41,834 nt of DNA from Acidithiobacillus montserratensis (GCF_018853465.1 NZ_JABBOU010000010.1:1-41834); one strand, 5' to 3'; numbered from the stretch's first letter, positions 9,834-18,162 are shown. Made by a program: numbers and translations. Notes: generated by a model from the sequence alone, not told the origin.

Positions 9834-9926
9834 ATCAAGGGGCAGGATCATTTTCCTGTGCGGATACGGCCTGCCTTGTCGTGATGCACTCGCAAGGATC
9901 TGTCGCCCGTCCATGGTGCGTAATAT

Positions 9927-9941
9927 GCACAATTATGGTGC
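9927..9941. promoter_or_regulatory. NtrC-type site upstream of prkA
   Basis: GCAC-AATTATG-GTGC, within TGCAC...GTGCA, is a full dyad 94 bases upstream of the prkA sigma-54 box. An extra GGTGC half-site lies at 9915-9919. It is the only clear NtrC-type site in the 590-base gap that also carries two further sigma-54 boxes. Confidence 0.82.
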
Positions 9942-10023
9942 ATGGCGCGTGCTTGCGCCAGTCTGTTCTGCGCCGGAAGAAGCGTTTGCAAAAAGGCTGG
10001 GATAGAAAAATTTAGTTATTTTT

Positions 10024-10036
10024 AATCATTATGTTA
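10024..10036. promoter_or_regulatory. Possible IHF site
   Basis: AATCATTATGTTA matches the IHF consensus WATCAA-N4-TTR at all fixed positions but one, within an AT-rich patch. It lies between the NtrC-type site and the two rightward sigma-54 boxes, where a DNA bend would help activation. Motif only. Confidence 0.4.
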
Positions 10037-10071
10037 AAATAAATACGGCTTTTTCTGGAATACCAGGACGT

Positions 10072-10096
10072 AAAAAAAGGGCGGGAGGACCGCCCT
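10072..10096 (-). terminator. Intrinsic terminator with no protein gene upstream (end of sRNA candidate)
   Basis: A GGGCGG/CCGCCC stem, closed by an A-T pair, with a five-base loop TCCTC, is followed by seven T on the minus strand. On the plus strand there is no T-run, so it works only for minus-strand transcripts. Confidence 0.85.
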
Positions 10097-10135
10097 GGAA
10101 GCCACTTGAGGAGGAGTGATCAGATGACCATGATC
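10072..10135 (-). ncRNA. Candidate sigma-54-dependent small RNA with anti-SD segments
   Basis: A minus-strand sigma-54 box at 10148-10162 predicts a start near 10135, and a strong terminator ends at 10072, defining an RNA of about 64 nt with no coding potential of note. The 5' end can fold (GAUCA pairs with UGAUC around an 8-base loop). A single-stranded stretch containing CUCCUCCUC follows, then the terminator hairpin with loop UCCUC. Both C/U-rich parts are complementary to Shine-Dalgarno sequences, a common sRNA design. Sigma-54-dependent sRNAs are known in Pseudomonas (NrsZ, CrcZ), but I see no sequence relation. Not verified by expression. Confidence 0.6.
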
Positions 10136-10147
10136 AGTATCTATTAA

Positions 10148-10162
10148 GCAGGAAGCGTGCCA
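10148..10162 (-). promoter_or_regulatory. Sigma-54 promoter of the sRNA candidate
   Basis: Minus strand TGGCACGCTTCCTGC followed by TT: a perfect TGGCACG -24 element and CTGC at -12. It is among the best matches in the window and points at no protein start. It lies back to back with the box at 10213-10227. Confidence 0.78.
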
Positions 10163-10212
10163 ATCATGTACTGGCAGTTTTTCCTCCGCTGAATGTTTGG
10201 TCAGCCGGGTCA

Positions 10213-10227
10213 TGGCATAGCCCTTGC
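10213..10227 (+). promoter_or_regulatory. Sigma-54 promoter of the PDC-sensor gene
   Basis: TGGCATAGCCCTTGC followed by T: full match to TGGCAY-N5-TTGC. The expected start is near 10239, about 70 bases before the ATG at 10310. The nearest clear NtrC-type site is about 270 bases away (9927-9941). Confidence 0.8.
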
Positions 10228-10309
10228 TGAATGATGAGGGTGTCATGGAGCAATGGCTGTGATTAACCATGACTCGATGAGATGATGCGCGACCCGTTGG
10301 AGGTGAAGC

Positions 10310-11260
10310 ATGAATCGCTTTGAGCATTTTCGGGAGTTGCGCCAGGATCTTTCGGCCTTGCTGGGTGGTGTCGTCGATGCCTTGGCCAGTCCGGCCCTGT
10401 TGCAGCAGTGTGCCGAGGAACAACGCCAAAAACTGCAGTGTCTGATCAATCGTCACCCTTTTCTCGATTTATGTTATCTCCTCGATGCCCAGGGGCGGCA
10501 ACTAGGAGACAATGTCGGCGCCTCCCGGCGGCGAGGGCTGGCCCGGAGTGGCGGTGATGGTGTCGATCGCAGCCACCGGCCCTATTACCGCCTTGCCGTG
10601 AATGCCTGGTCTCCGGTGCTGACCGAACCTTATTTATCTTCAGCCAATGGTCATATCTGCGTCACGGCAACAGCGCCCATTCGTGACGAAAACGGGGTGT
10701 TATTGGGTATGCTGGTGGCGGATAGCGAACTGGATCGCGCCCTGGCGCTGCTCGAAGAAGATGACATCCGGAGAGGATTTGAACCCTATTTCAAAGCCAT
10801 TTATACCTTGTTTTCCATGGGCTTGCTGGCGGTCAGTGTGGCTTTGGGCGTGCATGCCATTGCCGCGCTGGCACAGGTCTGGTCAACGGTTGCGGCTCCC
10901 GACAGCTTTGCTGCGCCCTTTCAGGCGACTATTTTGTTTACCCTGGCCCTGGCTGTATTTGATCTGGCCAAAACCATTTTTGAAGAAGAGGTGCTGCTAC
11001 GCAAGGACATTCGCCGTCACAGTACCACGCGGCGGACTTTAACCCGCTTCATTGCCGCCATTCTTATTGCCGTATCCATCGAAGGGCTGATGCTGGTATT
11101 CAAATTTGCCCTGGATGCTCCTCAGAACCTCTGGCTGGCCGTGTTGCTGCTGCTGGCTGCTGCCTTGCTGCTGGTGTCTTTGGGCGCATACGTGTATCTG
11201 GGTGGTCAGGCTGAAGTCCTGTTATCCCGGCACCGGGAGCAACGTCATGAGACAGATTAA
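10310..11260 (+). CDS. PDC-sensor domain membrane protein with four C-terminal membrane helices
   Basis: Protein of 316 residues, supported by GGAGGTGAAGC just before the ATG. Residues about 30-150 look like a PDC/Cache ligand-sensing domain (FLDLCYLLDAQGRQLGDN; SHRPYYRLAV; YLSSANGHICVTATAPIRD; GVLLGMLVADSEL). Four hydrophobic helices follow at about 165-190, 205-225, 245-268 and 274-297. There is no N-terminal membrane helix or signal peptide, so the sensor may lie in the cytoplasm, unlike most PDC sensors. No kinase, GGDEF or methyl-accepting domain is present. Its sigma-54 promoter suggests induction with the surrounding nitrogen genes. Function unknown. Confidence 0.75.
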   Translation: MNRFEHFRELRQDLSALLGGVVDALASPALLQQCAEEQRQKLQCLINRHPFLDLCYLLDAQGRQLGDNVGASRRRGLARSGGDGVDRSHRPYYRLAVNAWSPVLTEPYLSSANGHICVTATAPIRDENGVLLGMLVADSELDRALALLEEDDIRRGFEPYFKAIYTLFSMGLLAVSVALGVHAIAALAQVWSTVAAPDSFAAPFQATILFTLALAVFDLAKTIFEEEVLLRKDIRRHSTTRRTLTRFIAAILIAVSIEGLMLVFKFALDAPQNLWLAVLLLLAAALLLVSLGAYVYLGGQAEVLLSRHREQRHETD

Positions 11261-11286
11261 TCCCTAACGCGAATCCCTGGCGTGGA

Positions 11287-14200
11287 TCAAGTCCCCGGTT
11301 TCCTGGGGCGAGCCATGCGCAGATCCAGGGTATGAGGGTAGTCGGGCTGCTCCTCGTCATAAGGAGACTGCCAGGGGTATTCGCCACTGCCTCTGGCCAC
11401 AAAGCGTCCCTCGCTGGGTGAAGCGATGCTGCCCATGATATTGCGAACCATTGGTTCAGGCTCTGGCTGACTATGCCCTGTACTGGTAAAGCGGGACTGA
11501 CGCCGAGCTTCGGCTTCCCAGGCGTTGACCGGAAAAATCTCGGAATTGCGGCCGCCGGGATGCATGACATGGTAAGTACAGCCGCCAATACTGCGATTGT
11601 TCCAGGTGTCGATCAGGTCGAAAGTCAGAGGCGTATGTACCGGAATGGTCGGGTGCAGGGCGGAAGGCGGTTGCCAGGCCCGGTAGCGTACACCGGCCAC
11701 CTGGGTATCCACAGCCCGGGTGCCCTGCAGGGGGACACGCCGACCATTACAGGCAAGTATATGGCGTCCCGGAGTCATCCCCGTCACTTTGACCTGCAGA
11801 CGTTCGATGGAGGAATCCACATAGCGGGCGGTGCCGCTGCCGGTGACCTCTTCACCCAGCACATGCCAGGGTTCGATGGCGGCACGCAATTCTATCTGGA
11901 CATCGCCAATGCCCACATGACCATGTTCCGGAAAGCGGAATTCTGCAAAGGGAGCGAACCAGTCCAGTTGAAAAAGAATGCCGTGATTCTGCAGATCCGC
12001 ACAGACTTCGCGGAGGTCTTCCCAGACATAATGGGGCAGCATGAAGCGATCATGCAGGTTGGTTCCCCAGCGAATCAGGGCATGGCGATAGGGATCTTCC
12101 CAGAAGCGTAAGATCAGGCTGCGGACCAGCAACTGTTGCACCAGACTCATGCGGGCATGGGGCGGCATTTCAAAGGCACGCAGTTCTACCAGCCCCTGCC
12201 GTCCAGCGGATCCCGTCGGGGAGTAGAGCTTGTCGATGCAGATTTCGGCGCGATGGGTGTTGCCGGTGATATCCACCAGCAGGTTGCGAAATAGACGATC
12301 CACCAGCCAGGGTTGTACGACCGTGCCCGGCGGCACCTGACTGAAGGCAATTTCCAGCTCATACAGGGATTCGTGACGGGCCTCATCCACGCGCGGTGAC
12401 TGGCTGGTGGGGCCGATGAACATGCCGCTGAAAAAATAGGATAGCGCCGGGTGATGCTGCCAGAAGGTAATGAGACTTTGCAGCAGATCGGGGCGCCGCA
12501 GAAAAGGGCTGTCGGCGGGAGTAGCGCCACCCAGGGTCATGTGATTGCCGCCACCGGTGCCGGTATGGCGACCGTCGAGCATGAATTTTTCGGCGGTCAG
12601 GCGGCAGGCGTGGGCCTCCTCGTACAGCAGGGTGGTTTTCTCCACCATCTCGGGCCAGCTGGAAGAGGGATGGATATTCACCTCGATCACACCGGGATCG
12701 GGGGTGACCAGGAGTTTTTCCAGGCGGGGATCGCTGGGCGGCGCATAACCTTCAATGACCACCGGCATGTTCAGGATACGGGCCGTGCTTTCTACGGCGT
12801 TGAGCAGATCCAGATATTGTTCGGTGACCTGGAGGGGCGGAAAAAAACAGTACAGGCAACCCTTGCGGACTTCCATTGTCAGTGCCGTGTGGGGGATTTC
12901 CTCCCAACTGGGGGCTTTGGGGGGCGTGCTGGTGGCGGTCTGGCTGTCAGTGCGGCGCTCGACCGGAAAATCGGGCAAGGGCGGCAAGGGGGAAAAAGGG
13001 TCGGTTTCCGGCTGCCATTTCTTGTGGGGGTCCACCATCCACGGCAGGCTATCCAGAGGCAGACGCATACCCAAGGCTGAATCACCGGGAATCAACACCA
13101 GACGACCACTGCGAAACACCCAGGTCGCCGAATACCAGCATCGGGCGTTCCACTCCCAGGCCAGGGGCAGCACCCAGCCTACCGGGTGATCGAGGCCCGC
13201 CTGGAGTTTTTCGATGAGTGCCTGCCGCTCCACGGGATCGTCAAGGCGATGGGTGCTGAGATCAATGTTGACCGGCACCCGTCCCTCCTGATGCAATACA
13301 TGCCAGGCGTCTTCGTAAGCGGGAATGAGTCGGGCGCTGTCGACCTGCAACTGCTGGGTCAACTCGCAGGCAAACTGGTGCAGGTCTTCGTCGGTCCAGC
13401 CATAATCATGAAGGGGGTCTGCCAGTAAATCGGGCTGATGCCAGATCGGCAATCCGTCCTTGCGCCAGTACACCCCCAGCGCCCACCTCGGCAGGGGCTC
13501 ACCCGGATACCATTTCCCCTCGCCGGTATGGCGCAGTGCACCCCTGGCGAAATGCTGGCTGAGCTTTTCAGTGAGGATTTCAGCGCGTTCCCTTTTGTGG
13601 CGGCCCAGGGCCTCCAGATTCCACTGCGGATCGTCCACGCCTTCGGTGGCGACAAAAGTAGGCTCTCCGCCCATGGTCAGGCGCACATCGGCGGCGTTGA
13701 GGCGGTCATCGACAATCCGCCCGAGGACCATGACTTCTTCCCACTGGCTTTCAGTATAGGGTTTGGTGACTCGGGGTATTTCCGGCAGGCGGGTGACCTG
13801 ATTGGAAAAATGAAATTCCACTTCGCATTTTCCGGTGGCGCCACTGATGGGGGCGGCACTTTGATAATGGGGGGTGCAGGCCAGGGGAATATGTCCTTCG
13901 CTGGCGAAAAGGCCGGAGGTAGGATCCATGCCAATCCATCCGGCACCGGGGATATACACTTCCACCCAGGCATGAAGATCGGTGAAATCCTGGACGGGAC
14001 CCGAGGGTCCTTCCAGAGGAGCCTGATCAGCCACCAGCTGGACCAGATAGCCGGAAACAAAGCGGGCCGCCAAACCCAGATGGCGTAATAACTGTACCAG
14101 CAGCCAGGCACTGTCCCGGCAGGAACCGCTGGCCTTTTTCAGGGTTTCTTCCGGGGTCTGGACGCCGACTTCCATGCGCAGGGTGTATTGAATGGCCCGC

Positions 14201-14658
14201 TGCAATTGCTGGTTGATGCTGACCAGAAAATCAATGGTGCGTGACTTGCGCTTCATGACGTCCAGCAACAACTTTTGCAGTAAACGCCCGGCGCGTTCTT
14301 TTTCCAGGTAGGGGGTCAGCTCTTTATGCAAGGCGGCATCATAGCGGAAGGGCCAGCGTTCGGCCTGGGGTTCAATAAAAAAGTCGAAAGGATCAATCAC
14401 GCTGAGATCGGCAATGACTTCGACGTTGAAGTGCAAGGACCGGGCACGTTCCGGAAACACCAGGCGGGCCTGATAATTGCCGAAGGGGTCCTGTTGCCAG
14501 TTGAGAAAATGCTTTTCGGGGCTGACTTCCAGGGAATAAGCGAGAATCGGGGTACGACAATGGGGTGCCGGGCGCAGGCGCAGCACATGAGGATGAATTT
14601 CTACCAGCCGATCAAAGTCGTACTCGGTCTGATGACGCAGAACGACATGAATGCCCAT
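11287..14658 (-). CDS. Transglutaminase-like protein with DUF2126 domain
   Basis: Large cytoplasmic protein, 1123 residues from the ATG at 14658 (GAGGAA upstream). It has an N-terminal transglutaminase-associated beta domain (1-150), then a transglutaminase/peptidase core with a visible Cys-His-Asp triad: Cys180 (ASGSCRDSAWLL), His229 (DLHAWVEV), Asp245 (GMDPTSG). A long DUF2126 region follows (about 300-1100; e.g. LTMGGEPTFVA, GTGGGNHMTLGG). The family is encoded with circularly permuted ATP-grasp, alpha-E and often Anbu genes, a set predicted from genome context to make and process peptides or peptide tags; substrate unknown. It is the last gene of the ATP-grasp operon, convergent with the PDC-sensor gene 26 bases away. 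Confidence 0.93.
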   Translation of the reverse strand: MGIHVVLRHQTEYDFDRLVEIHPHVLRLRPAPHCRTPILAYSLEVSPEKHFLNWQQDPFGNYQARLVFPERARSLHFNVEVIADLSVIDPFDFFIEPQAERWPFRYDAALHKELTPYLEKERAGRLLQKLLLDVMKRKSRTIDFLVSINQQLQRAIQYTLRMEVGVQTPEETLKKASGSCRDSAWLLVQLLRHLGLAARFVSGYLVQLVADQAPLEGPSGPVQDFTDLHAWVEVYIPGAGWIGMDPTSGLFASEGHIPLACTPHYQSAAPISGATGKCEVEFHFSNQVTRLPEIPRVTKPYTESQWEEVMVLGRIVDDRLNAADVRLTMGGEPTFVATEGVDDPQWNLEALGRHKRERAEILTEKLSQHFARGALRHTGEGKWYPGEPLPRWALGVYWRKDGLPIWHQPDLLADPLHDYGWTDEDLHQFACELTQQLQVDSARLIPAYEDAWHVLHQEGRVPVNIDLSTHRLDDPVERQALIEKLQAGLDHPVGWVLPLAWEWNARCWYSATWVFRSGRLVLIPGDSALGMRLPLDSLPWMVDPHKKWQPETDPFSPLPPLPDFPVERRTDSQTATSTPPKAPSWEEIPHTALTMEVRKGCLYCFFPPLQVTEQYLDLLNAVESTARILNMPVVIEGYAPPSDPRLEKLLVTPDPGVIEVNIHPSSSWPEMVEKTTLLYEEAHACRLTAEKFMLDGRHTGTGGGNHMTLGGATPADSPFLRRPDLLQSLITFWQHHPALSYFFSGMFIGPTSQSPRVDEARHESLYELEIAFSQVPPGTVVQPWLVDRLFRNLLVDITGNTHRAEICIDKLYSPTGSAGRQGLVELRAFEMPPHARMSLVQQLLVRSLILRFWEDPYRHALIRWGTNLHDRFMLPHYVWEDLREVCADLQNHGILFQLDWFAPFAEFRFPEHGHVGIGDVQIELRAAIEPWHVLGEEVTGSGTARYVDSSIERLQVKVTGMTPGRHILACNGRRVPLQGTRAVDTQVAGVRYRAWQPPSALHPTIPVHTPLTFDLIDTWNNRSIGGCTYHVMHPGGRNSEIFPVNAWEAEARRQSRFTSTGHSQPEPEPMVRNIMGSIASPSEGRFVARGSGEYPWQSPYDEEQPDYPHTLDLRMARPRKPGT

Positions 14659-14693
14659 AAACAATTCCTCGGCAGTGAAAAAGGGGGGGACGA

Positions 14694-15680
14694 TCAGGCT
14701 TGAGCCACCTGCAACTGGATGCCGCTGAGCAGATTCTCCGAAGCGCTGTCTTCTCGGGCGAAATAAATACCCTGGATGGTCCGGTGAACGACGGCCAGAT
14801 CGCGCTGGGCCTGATCCAGATATTCGTGGAGCAGGTCCGGACGCAGGTCGGTCAACTTGAGATTATCCAGACGCCGCCGCGCCCGGCGCACCGCCTCGGC
14901 AGGTGTACCGGCATTGGGCAGATAGGCCAGAGCCACTTCCATCTCGCCCAGGCAATACTTCATGCTGCGTGGAAATTTGCTGTCCTTGAGCAGGTAGTCC
15001 ACCACCTGATTGCTGCGAACCTGGACGGATATATGGCGGCGATACATTTCAAAAGCACTCAAGGCTTTGAGTACCCCGATCCAGAGACTGCTCCCGGCGG
15101 TTTTTTGCAAACCCTGATCCTGGGGGAGAATCACCGCGCTGGTGACATCGACAATGCGCGTGGTCATGTCCGCTCTTTCCATGTTGCGGCCCAGTTTGAT
15201 GAACTGGTAGACATTGTCCTGACTCATGCTGCTGATCAGTAATCCCACCAGCGCATGGCGGCGGGAAATCACCTCATTGAGGAAGGCATAGCGGGCATGG
15301 CGGCTGTCAGCGCCGGATACGGCTTGATCCCGGACATAGAGAAAGAGGGTATTGAGGCGCTCCCAGAATTCTCCGGGGAGAAGGTCTCGAAAAGTCCGGC
15401 AGTTCTCCCGGGCCTGGTGAATGGCCGCCATGACCGAATTCGGATTACGCTCATCGGCAATCAGAAAGCGCATGATGCGGTTTTCTTCCGGGGTACCATA
15501 AAGCTCGGCATAGAGCTGGGCATCGCCGGTAACCTGCAAGAGGATATCCCAACCAAAATAGGCGCCTGGTGGGAGATCCAGCAACATCAGGGTGGTGGCA
15601 TTGATCAGGCGGGCCATATCTTCGGTGCGCTCCAGATAGCGCGCCATCCAGTACAGGTTCTCGGCTACTCGGGAAAGCAT
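14694..15680 (-). CDS. Alpha-E domain protein (DUF403)
   Basis: All-helical alpha-E protein, 328 residues, with the family start MLSRVAENLYWMARYLERTED and basic/acidic helices throughout. The family is found fused to or beside circularly permuted ATP-grasp proteins and transglutaminase-like peptidases; its own chemistry is not established. GAGGAGG precedes the ATG. It overlaps the 3' end of the ATP-grasp gene by 16 bases, so translation is probably coupled. Confidence 0.94.
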   Translation of the reverse strand: MLSRVAENLYWMARYLERTEDMARLINATTLMLLDLPPGAYFGWDILLQVTGDAQLYAELYGTPEENRIMRFLIADERNPNSVMAAIHQARENCRTFRDLLPGEFWERLNTLFLYVRDQAVSGADSRHARYAFLNEVISRRHALVGLLISSMSQDNVYQFIKLGRNMERADMTTRIVDVTSAVILPQDQGLQKTAGSSLWIGVLKALSAFEMYRRHISVQVRSNQVVDYLLKDSKFPRSMKYCLGEMEVALAYLPNAGTPAEAVRRARRRLDNLKLTDLRPDLLHEYLDQAQRDLAVVHRTIQGIYFAREDSASENLLSGIQLQVAQA

Positions 15681-17128
15681 GGGGCCTCCTCATCGACAAT
15701 CCAGGTGTCTTTGCTGCCCCCACCCTGGGAGCTGTTGACCACCAGTGACCCGGGCTGCATCGCCACCCGGGTCAGTCCACCTGTGGTTACGTACATTTTG
15801 TCCGCTTGCAGAATAAACGGGCGCAGGTCCAGATGACGGGCCTCCAGATGATCGTCCACCAGCGTCGGAGCAGTGGAAATATTCAGGGTGGGCTGGGCAA
15901 TATAGTTGCGGGGATTGGCCCGGATCAGTTCGGCAAAACGCTCGCGCTCGGCCTGACTGGCCCGGGGACCGATCAACATGCCATAGCCCCCGGACTCATT
16001 GGCGGGTTTGACCACCAGTTCGGCCAGATGGCTGAGCACATAGTCCCGATCGGCATCACGCATGCACAGGTAGGTCGGGACATTGGGGATGATGGGTTCA
16101 GCGTCGAGATAGTAGCGGATAATATCCGGGACAAAGGCATAAACCACCTTGTCGTCCGCGACCCCGGCGCCGGGGGCGTTGGCAATAGCCACATTGCCCC
16201 GTCGCCAGGCCCGCAACAGGCCGGGAATCCCCAGCACCGAATCAGGAAAAAATATTTCCGGGTCCAGATAATCATCATCAATCCGGCGGTAAATGACGTC
16301 TACCCGTTGCAAGCCGGAAATGGTGCGCAGGTATACAATGTCTTCCTTGCTGACATAAAAATCAGCACCCTCGGCCAGATAGGCCCCCATCTGCTGGGCC
16401 AGATAGCTGTGTTCGAAATAGGCCGAGTTGTAGATGCCGGGGGTGAGCACGGCAAGTACCGGCTTTTCTTCCGGTCGCGGTGAGAGGGCGGCGAGGGTTT
16501 CGTAAAGGCGGTTCGGGTAGTCGTCCACCGGCCTGATGATGGATGACTTGAAGAGCTCTGGAAACAGGCGTTTCATGATCTGCCGATTTTCGAGCATGTA
16601 GGATACACCCGAGGGCACGCGCAGATTATCTTCCAGGACATAGACGGTGCCGTCGGCATCACGCACCAGATCACTCCCGCAAATATGTGCCCAAACGCCG
16701 AAGGGGGGATGAACACCCCGGCAGGCCTCGCGGAAATTGCGTGAGCCTGTCAGTACTTCCGCCGGAAAAACACCATCAGCGACAATGCGTTGCTCATTGT
16801 AGAGATCGTCAATGAAGAGATTGAGCGCCTGCAGTCGCTGTTTGAGACCCTCTTCGATTTTGGACCATTCGGTGCTGGACAGAATTCTGGGGATGATGTC
16901 AAAAGGCCAGGCGCGATCGATGTTGCCCGCCTCGCTGTATACCGTGAACGTGATGCCCATGGCGAGAATAGAGGCATCGGCGGCCTGGCGGCGCGCCTGT
17001 AGTTCGCTGCTGTCGAGGGTATTCAGATAAGTGAACAGGGGGGCCGCCGCCCGGCGCGGCCCGGCGTTGGCATCCACCAGTTCGTCATAGGTGATCTGCT
17101 GCTGATAATGGGTCTTGAGCCAGTCCAT
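15665..17128 (-). CDS. Circularly permuted ATP-grasp protein (type 2)
   Basis: 487 residues, predicted ATP-dependent amide/peptide ligase of the CP-ATP-grasp-2 family. Family stretches are GITFTVYSEAGNIDRAWPFDIIPRI (shown in part: GITFTVYSEAG), FGVWAHICGSDLVRD, YVLEDNLRVPSGVSYMLENR (in part: EDNLRVPSGVSYML) and the nucleotide-binding VVKPANESGGYGMLIGP. Start ATG with GAGGAGA upstream. First gene of a three-gene operon with alpha-E and transglutaminase. The upstream gap carries a sigma-54 box and two NtrC-type sites, so expression should rise under nitrogen limitation. Confidence 0.94.
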   Translation of the reverse strand: MDWLKTHYQQQITYDELVDANAGPRRAAAPLFTYLNTLDSSELQARRQAADASILAMGITFTVYSEAGNIDRAWPFDIIPRILSSTEWSKIEEGLKQRLQALNLFIDDLYNEQRIVADGVFPAEVLTGSRNFREACRGVHPPFGVWAHICGSDLVRDADGTVYVLEDNLRVPSGVSYMLENRQIMKRLFPELFKSSIIRPVDDYPNRLYETLAALSPRPEEKPVLAVLTPGIYNSAYFEHSYLAQQMGAYLAEGADFYVSKEDIVYLRTISGLQRVDVIYRRIDDDYLDPEIFFPDSVLGIPGLLRAWRRGNVAIANAPGAGVADDKVVYAFVPDIIRYYLDAEPIIPNVPTYLCMRDADRDYVLSHLAELVVKPANESGGYGMLIGPRASQAERERFAELIRANPRNYIAQPTLNISTAPTLVDDHLEARHLDLRPFILQADKMYVTTGGLTRVAMQPGSLVVNSSQGGGSKDTWIVDEEAPCFPE

Positions 17129-17241
17129 CTGCTTTTCTCCTCGTCACAAGATTCTCGCCCGGAACTCTGGAGCCTGGGTGGGCAGTGACGTATTCCATAA
17201 GGAATTCGCCGGGTCTGCCATGATCTTCACTCGTCATTAAA

Positions 17242-17256
17242 GCAAAGCCTGTGCCA
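17242..17256 (-). promoter_or_regulatory. Sigma-54 promoter of the ATP-grasp operon
   Basis: Minus strand TGGCACAGGCTTTGC followed by TTT: a full match to the sigma-54 consensus. The expected start is near 17230, leaving a leader of about 100 bases. Confidence 0.85.
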
Positions 17257-17361
17257 TGCAGGCGGGTACGAAATATTCCAGGCAGTAAGGATATTTTCCA
17301 GTCCTGGCGGGTGGAAAATGCCTTCAAAAAATGGTCGCGCGGCAATATGGAATAGTGAATT

Positions 17362-17396
17362 GCATTGTGTTGGTGCATAAAGCACCAGAATAGTGC
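17362..17396. promoter_or_regulatory. Two tandem NtrC-type sites (ATP-grasp operon)
   Basis: GCAT-TGTGTTG-GTGC (17362-17376) and GCAC-CAGAATA-GTGC (17382-17396) are 20 bases apart centre to centre, the same geometry as at the porin. They start 105 bases upstream of the sigma-54 box, just after the Anbu stop codon. Confidence 0.82.
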
Positions 17397-17412
17397 GTTA
17401 ACCGCGCCTCAC

Positions 17413-18162
17413 TCAAGCCGGTGGTGCAAGCGGCGGATTTTCCCAGGAAAAAGGGGGTAGATCATCCAATGCCCGTAATAATCCCTGGCTCCAGCGTTCA
17501 CCCAGGGTGCGATAAAAACGGTCTTCCTCGGTCAGGGAAAGATAGCGACCCATCTGCAGGCTGTTGGTTTCATAAATCAGCAGTTCAACGGGGGGGCCAA
17601 CCGTGACATTGCTGCGCATGGTGGAATTCATGGAAACCAGCGCACAGCGCGCCGCCGCTTCCAGGGAAAGCTCCGGACTGATCACCCGATCGAGAATGGG
17701 TTTGCCATATTTGATTTCGCCAATCTGCAAGAAAGGATGATCCGCCGATTCGTGAATGTAATTACCCTGGGGATAGATCATATAGGTCGCCGGGATTTCC
17801 GCAGCGATCTGGCCGCCGAGGATGAAAGTCGCCTCAAAGTTGGTGTTAGCGGTATCGCGGCTGACCTGGTTGCGCTGGATTTCCGCATTGATCAGACCGA
17901 CATAATCAGCGGCTTCTGCCATGCTGGGAAGATTCAGCAAGTGAATGGCGGCATTTTGGTCCATATCCTGCTGCAGGCGCTTCACTACCCCCTGGGTGGT
18001 AGCGAGATTGCCCGCCGAGAGCAGACAGAAAAAGCGATCACCCGGCCAGCAAAAAGTATGCATTTTCGAGTAGATGCTCACATTATCGGTGCCTGCGTTG
18101 GTACGGGAGTCAGAACAGAAAATCAATCCTCCGGTTACATGGGCAGTGAGGCAATAGGTCAT
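17413..18162 (-). CDS. Anbu-type proteasome-like peptidase
   Basis: Ancestral-beta-subunit (Anbu) member of the Ntn-hydrolase proteasome/HslV superfamily, 249 residues. It starts MTYCLTAHVTGGLIFCSDSRT; removal of Met would expose the catalytic Thr, and SDSRT is the conserved active-site loop. Also visible are LLSAGNLATTQGVV and FEATFILGGQI. Anbu genes commonly neighbour ATP-grasp, alpha-E and transglutaminase genes, as here. In Pseudomonas putida an Anbu-containing cluster has been reported as induced by nitrogen limitation (from memory). AGGA precedes the start. No convincing sigma-54 box lies directly in front. Confidence 0.93.
   Translation of the reverse strand: MTYCLTAHVTGGLIFCSDSRTNAGTDNVSIYSKMHTFCWPGDRFFCLLSAGNLATTQGVVKRLQQDMDQNAAIHLLNLPSMAEAADYVGLINAEIQRNQVSRDTANTNFEATFILGGQIAAEIPATYMIYPQGNYIHESADHPFLQIGEIKYGKPILDRVISPELSLEAAARCALVSMNSTMRSNVTVGPPVELLIYETNSLQMGRYLSLTEEDRFYRTLGERWSQGLLRALDDLPPFSWENPPLAPPA

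Noticed and set aside
10124..10147. Seven-codon leader-peptide ORF (MTMISIY) behind GAGGAGGAG on the plus strand
   Set aside because: No plus-strand promoter upstream; the SD-like sequence is explained as the complement of the sRNA seed on the other strand.
10034..10456. 140-codon open frame on the minus strand overlapping the PDC-sensor gene
   Set aside because: It crosses a sigma-54 box and a terminator and overlaps a well-supported gene; no recognisable protein.
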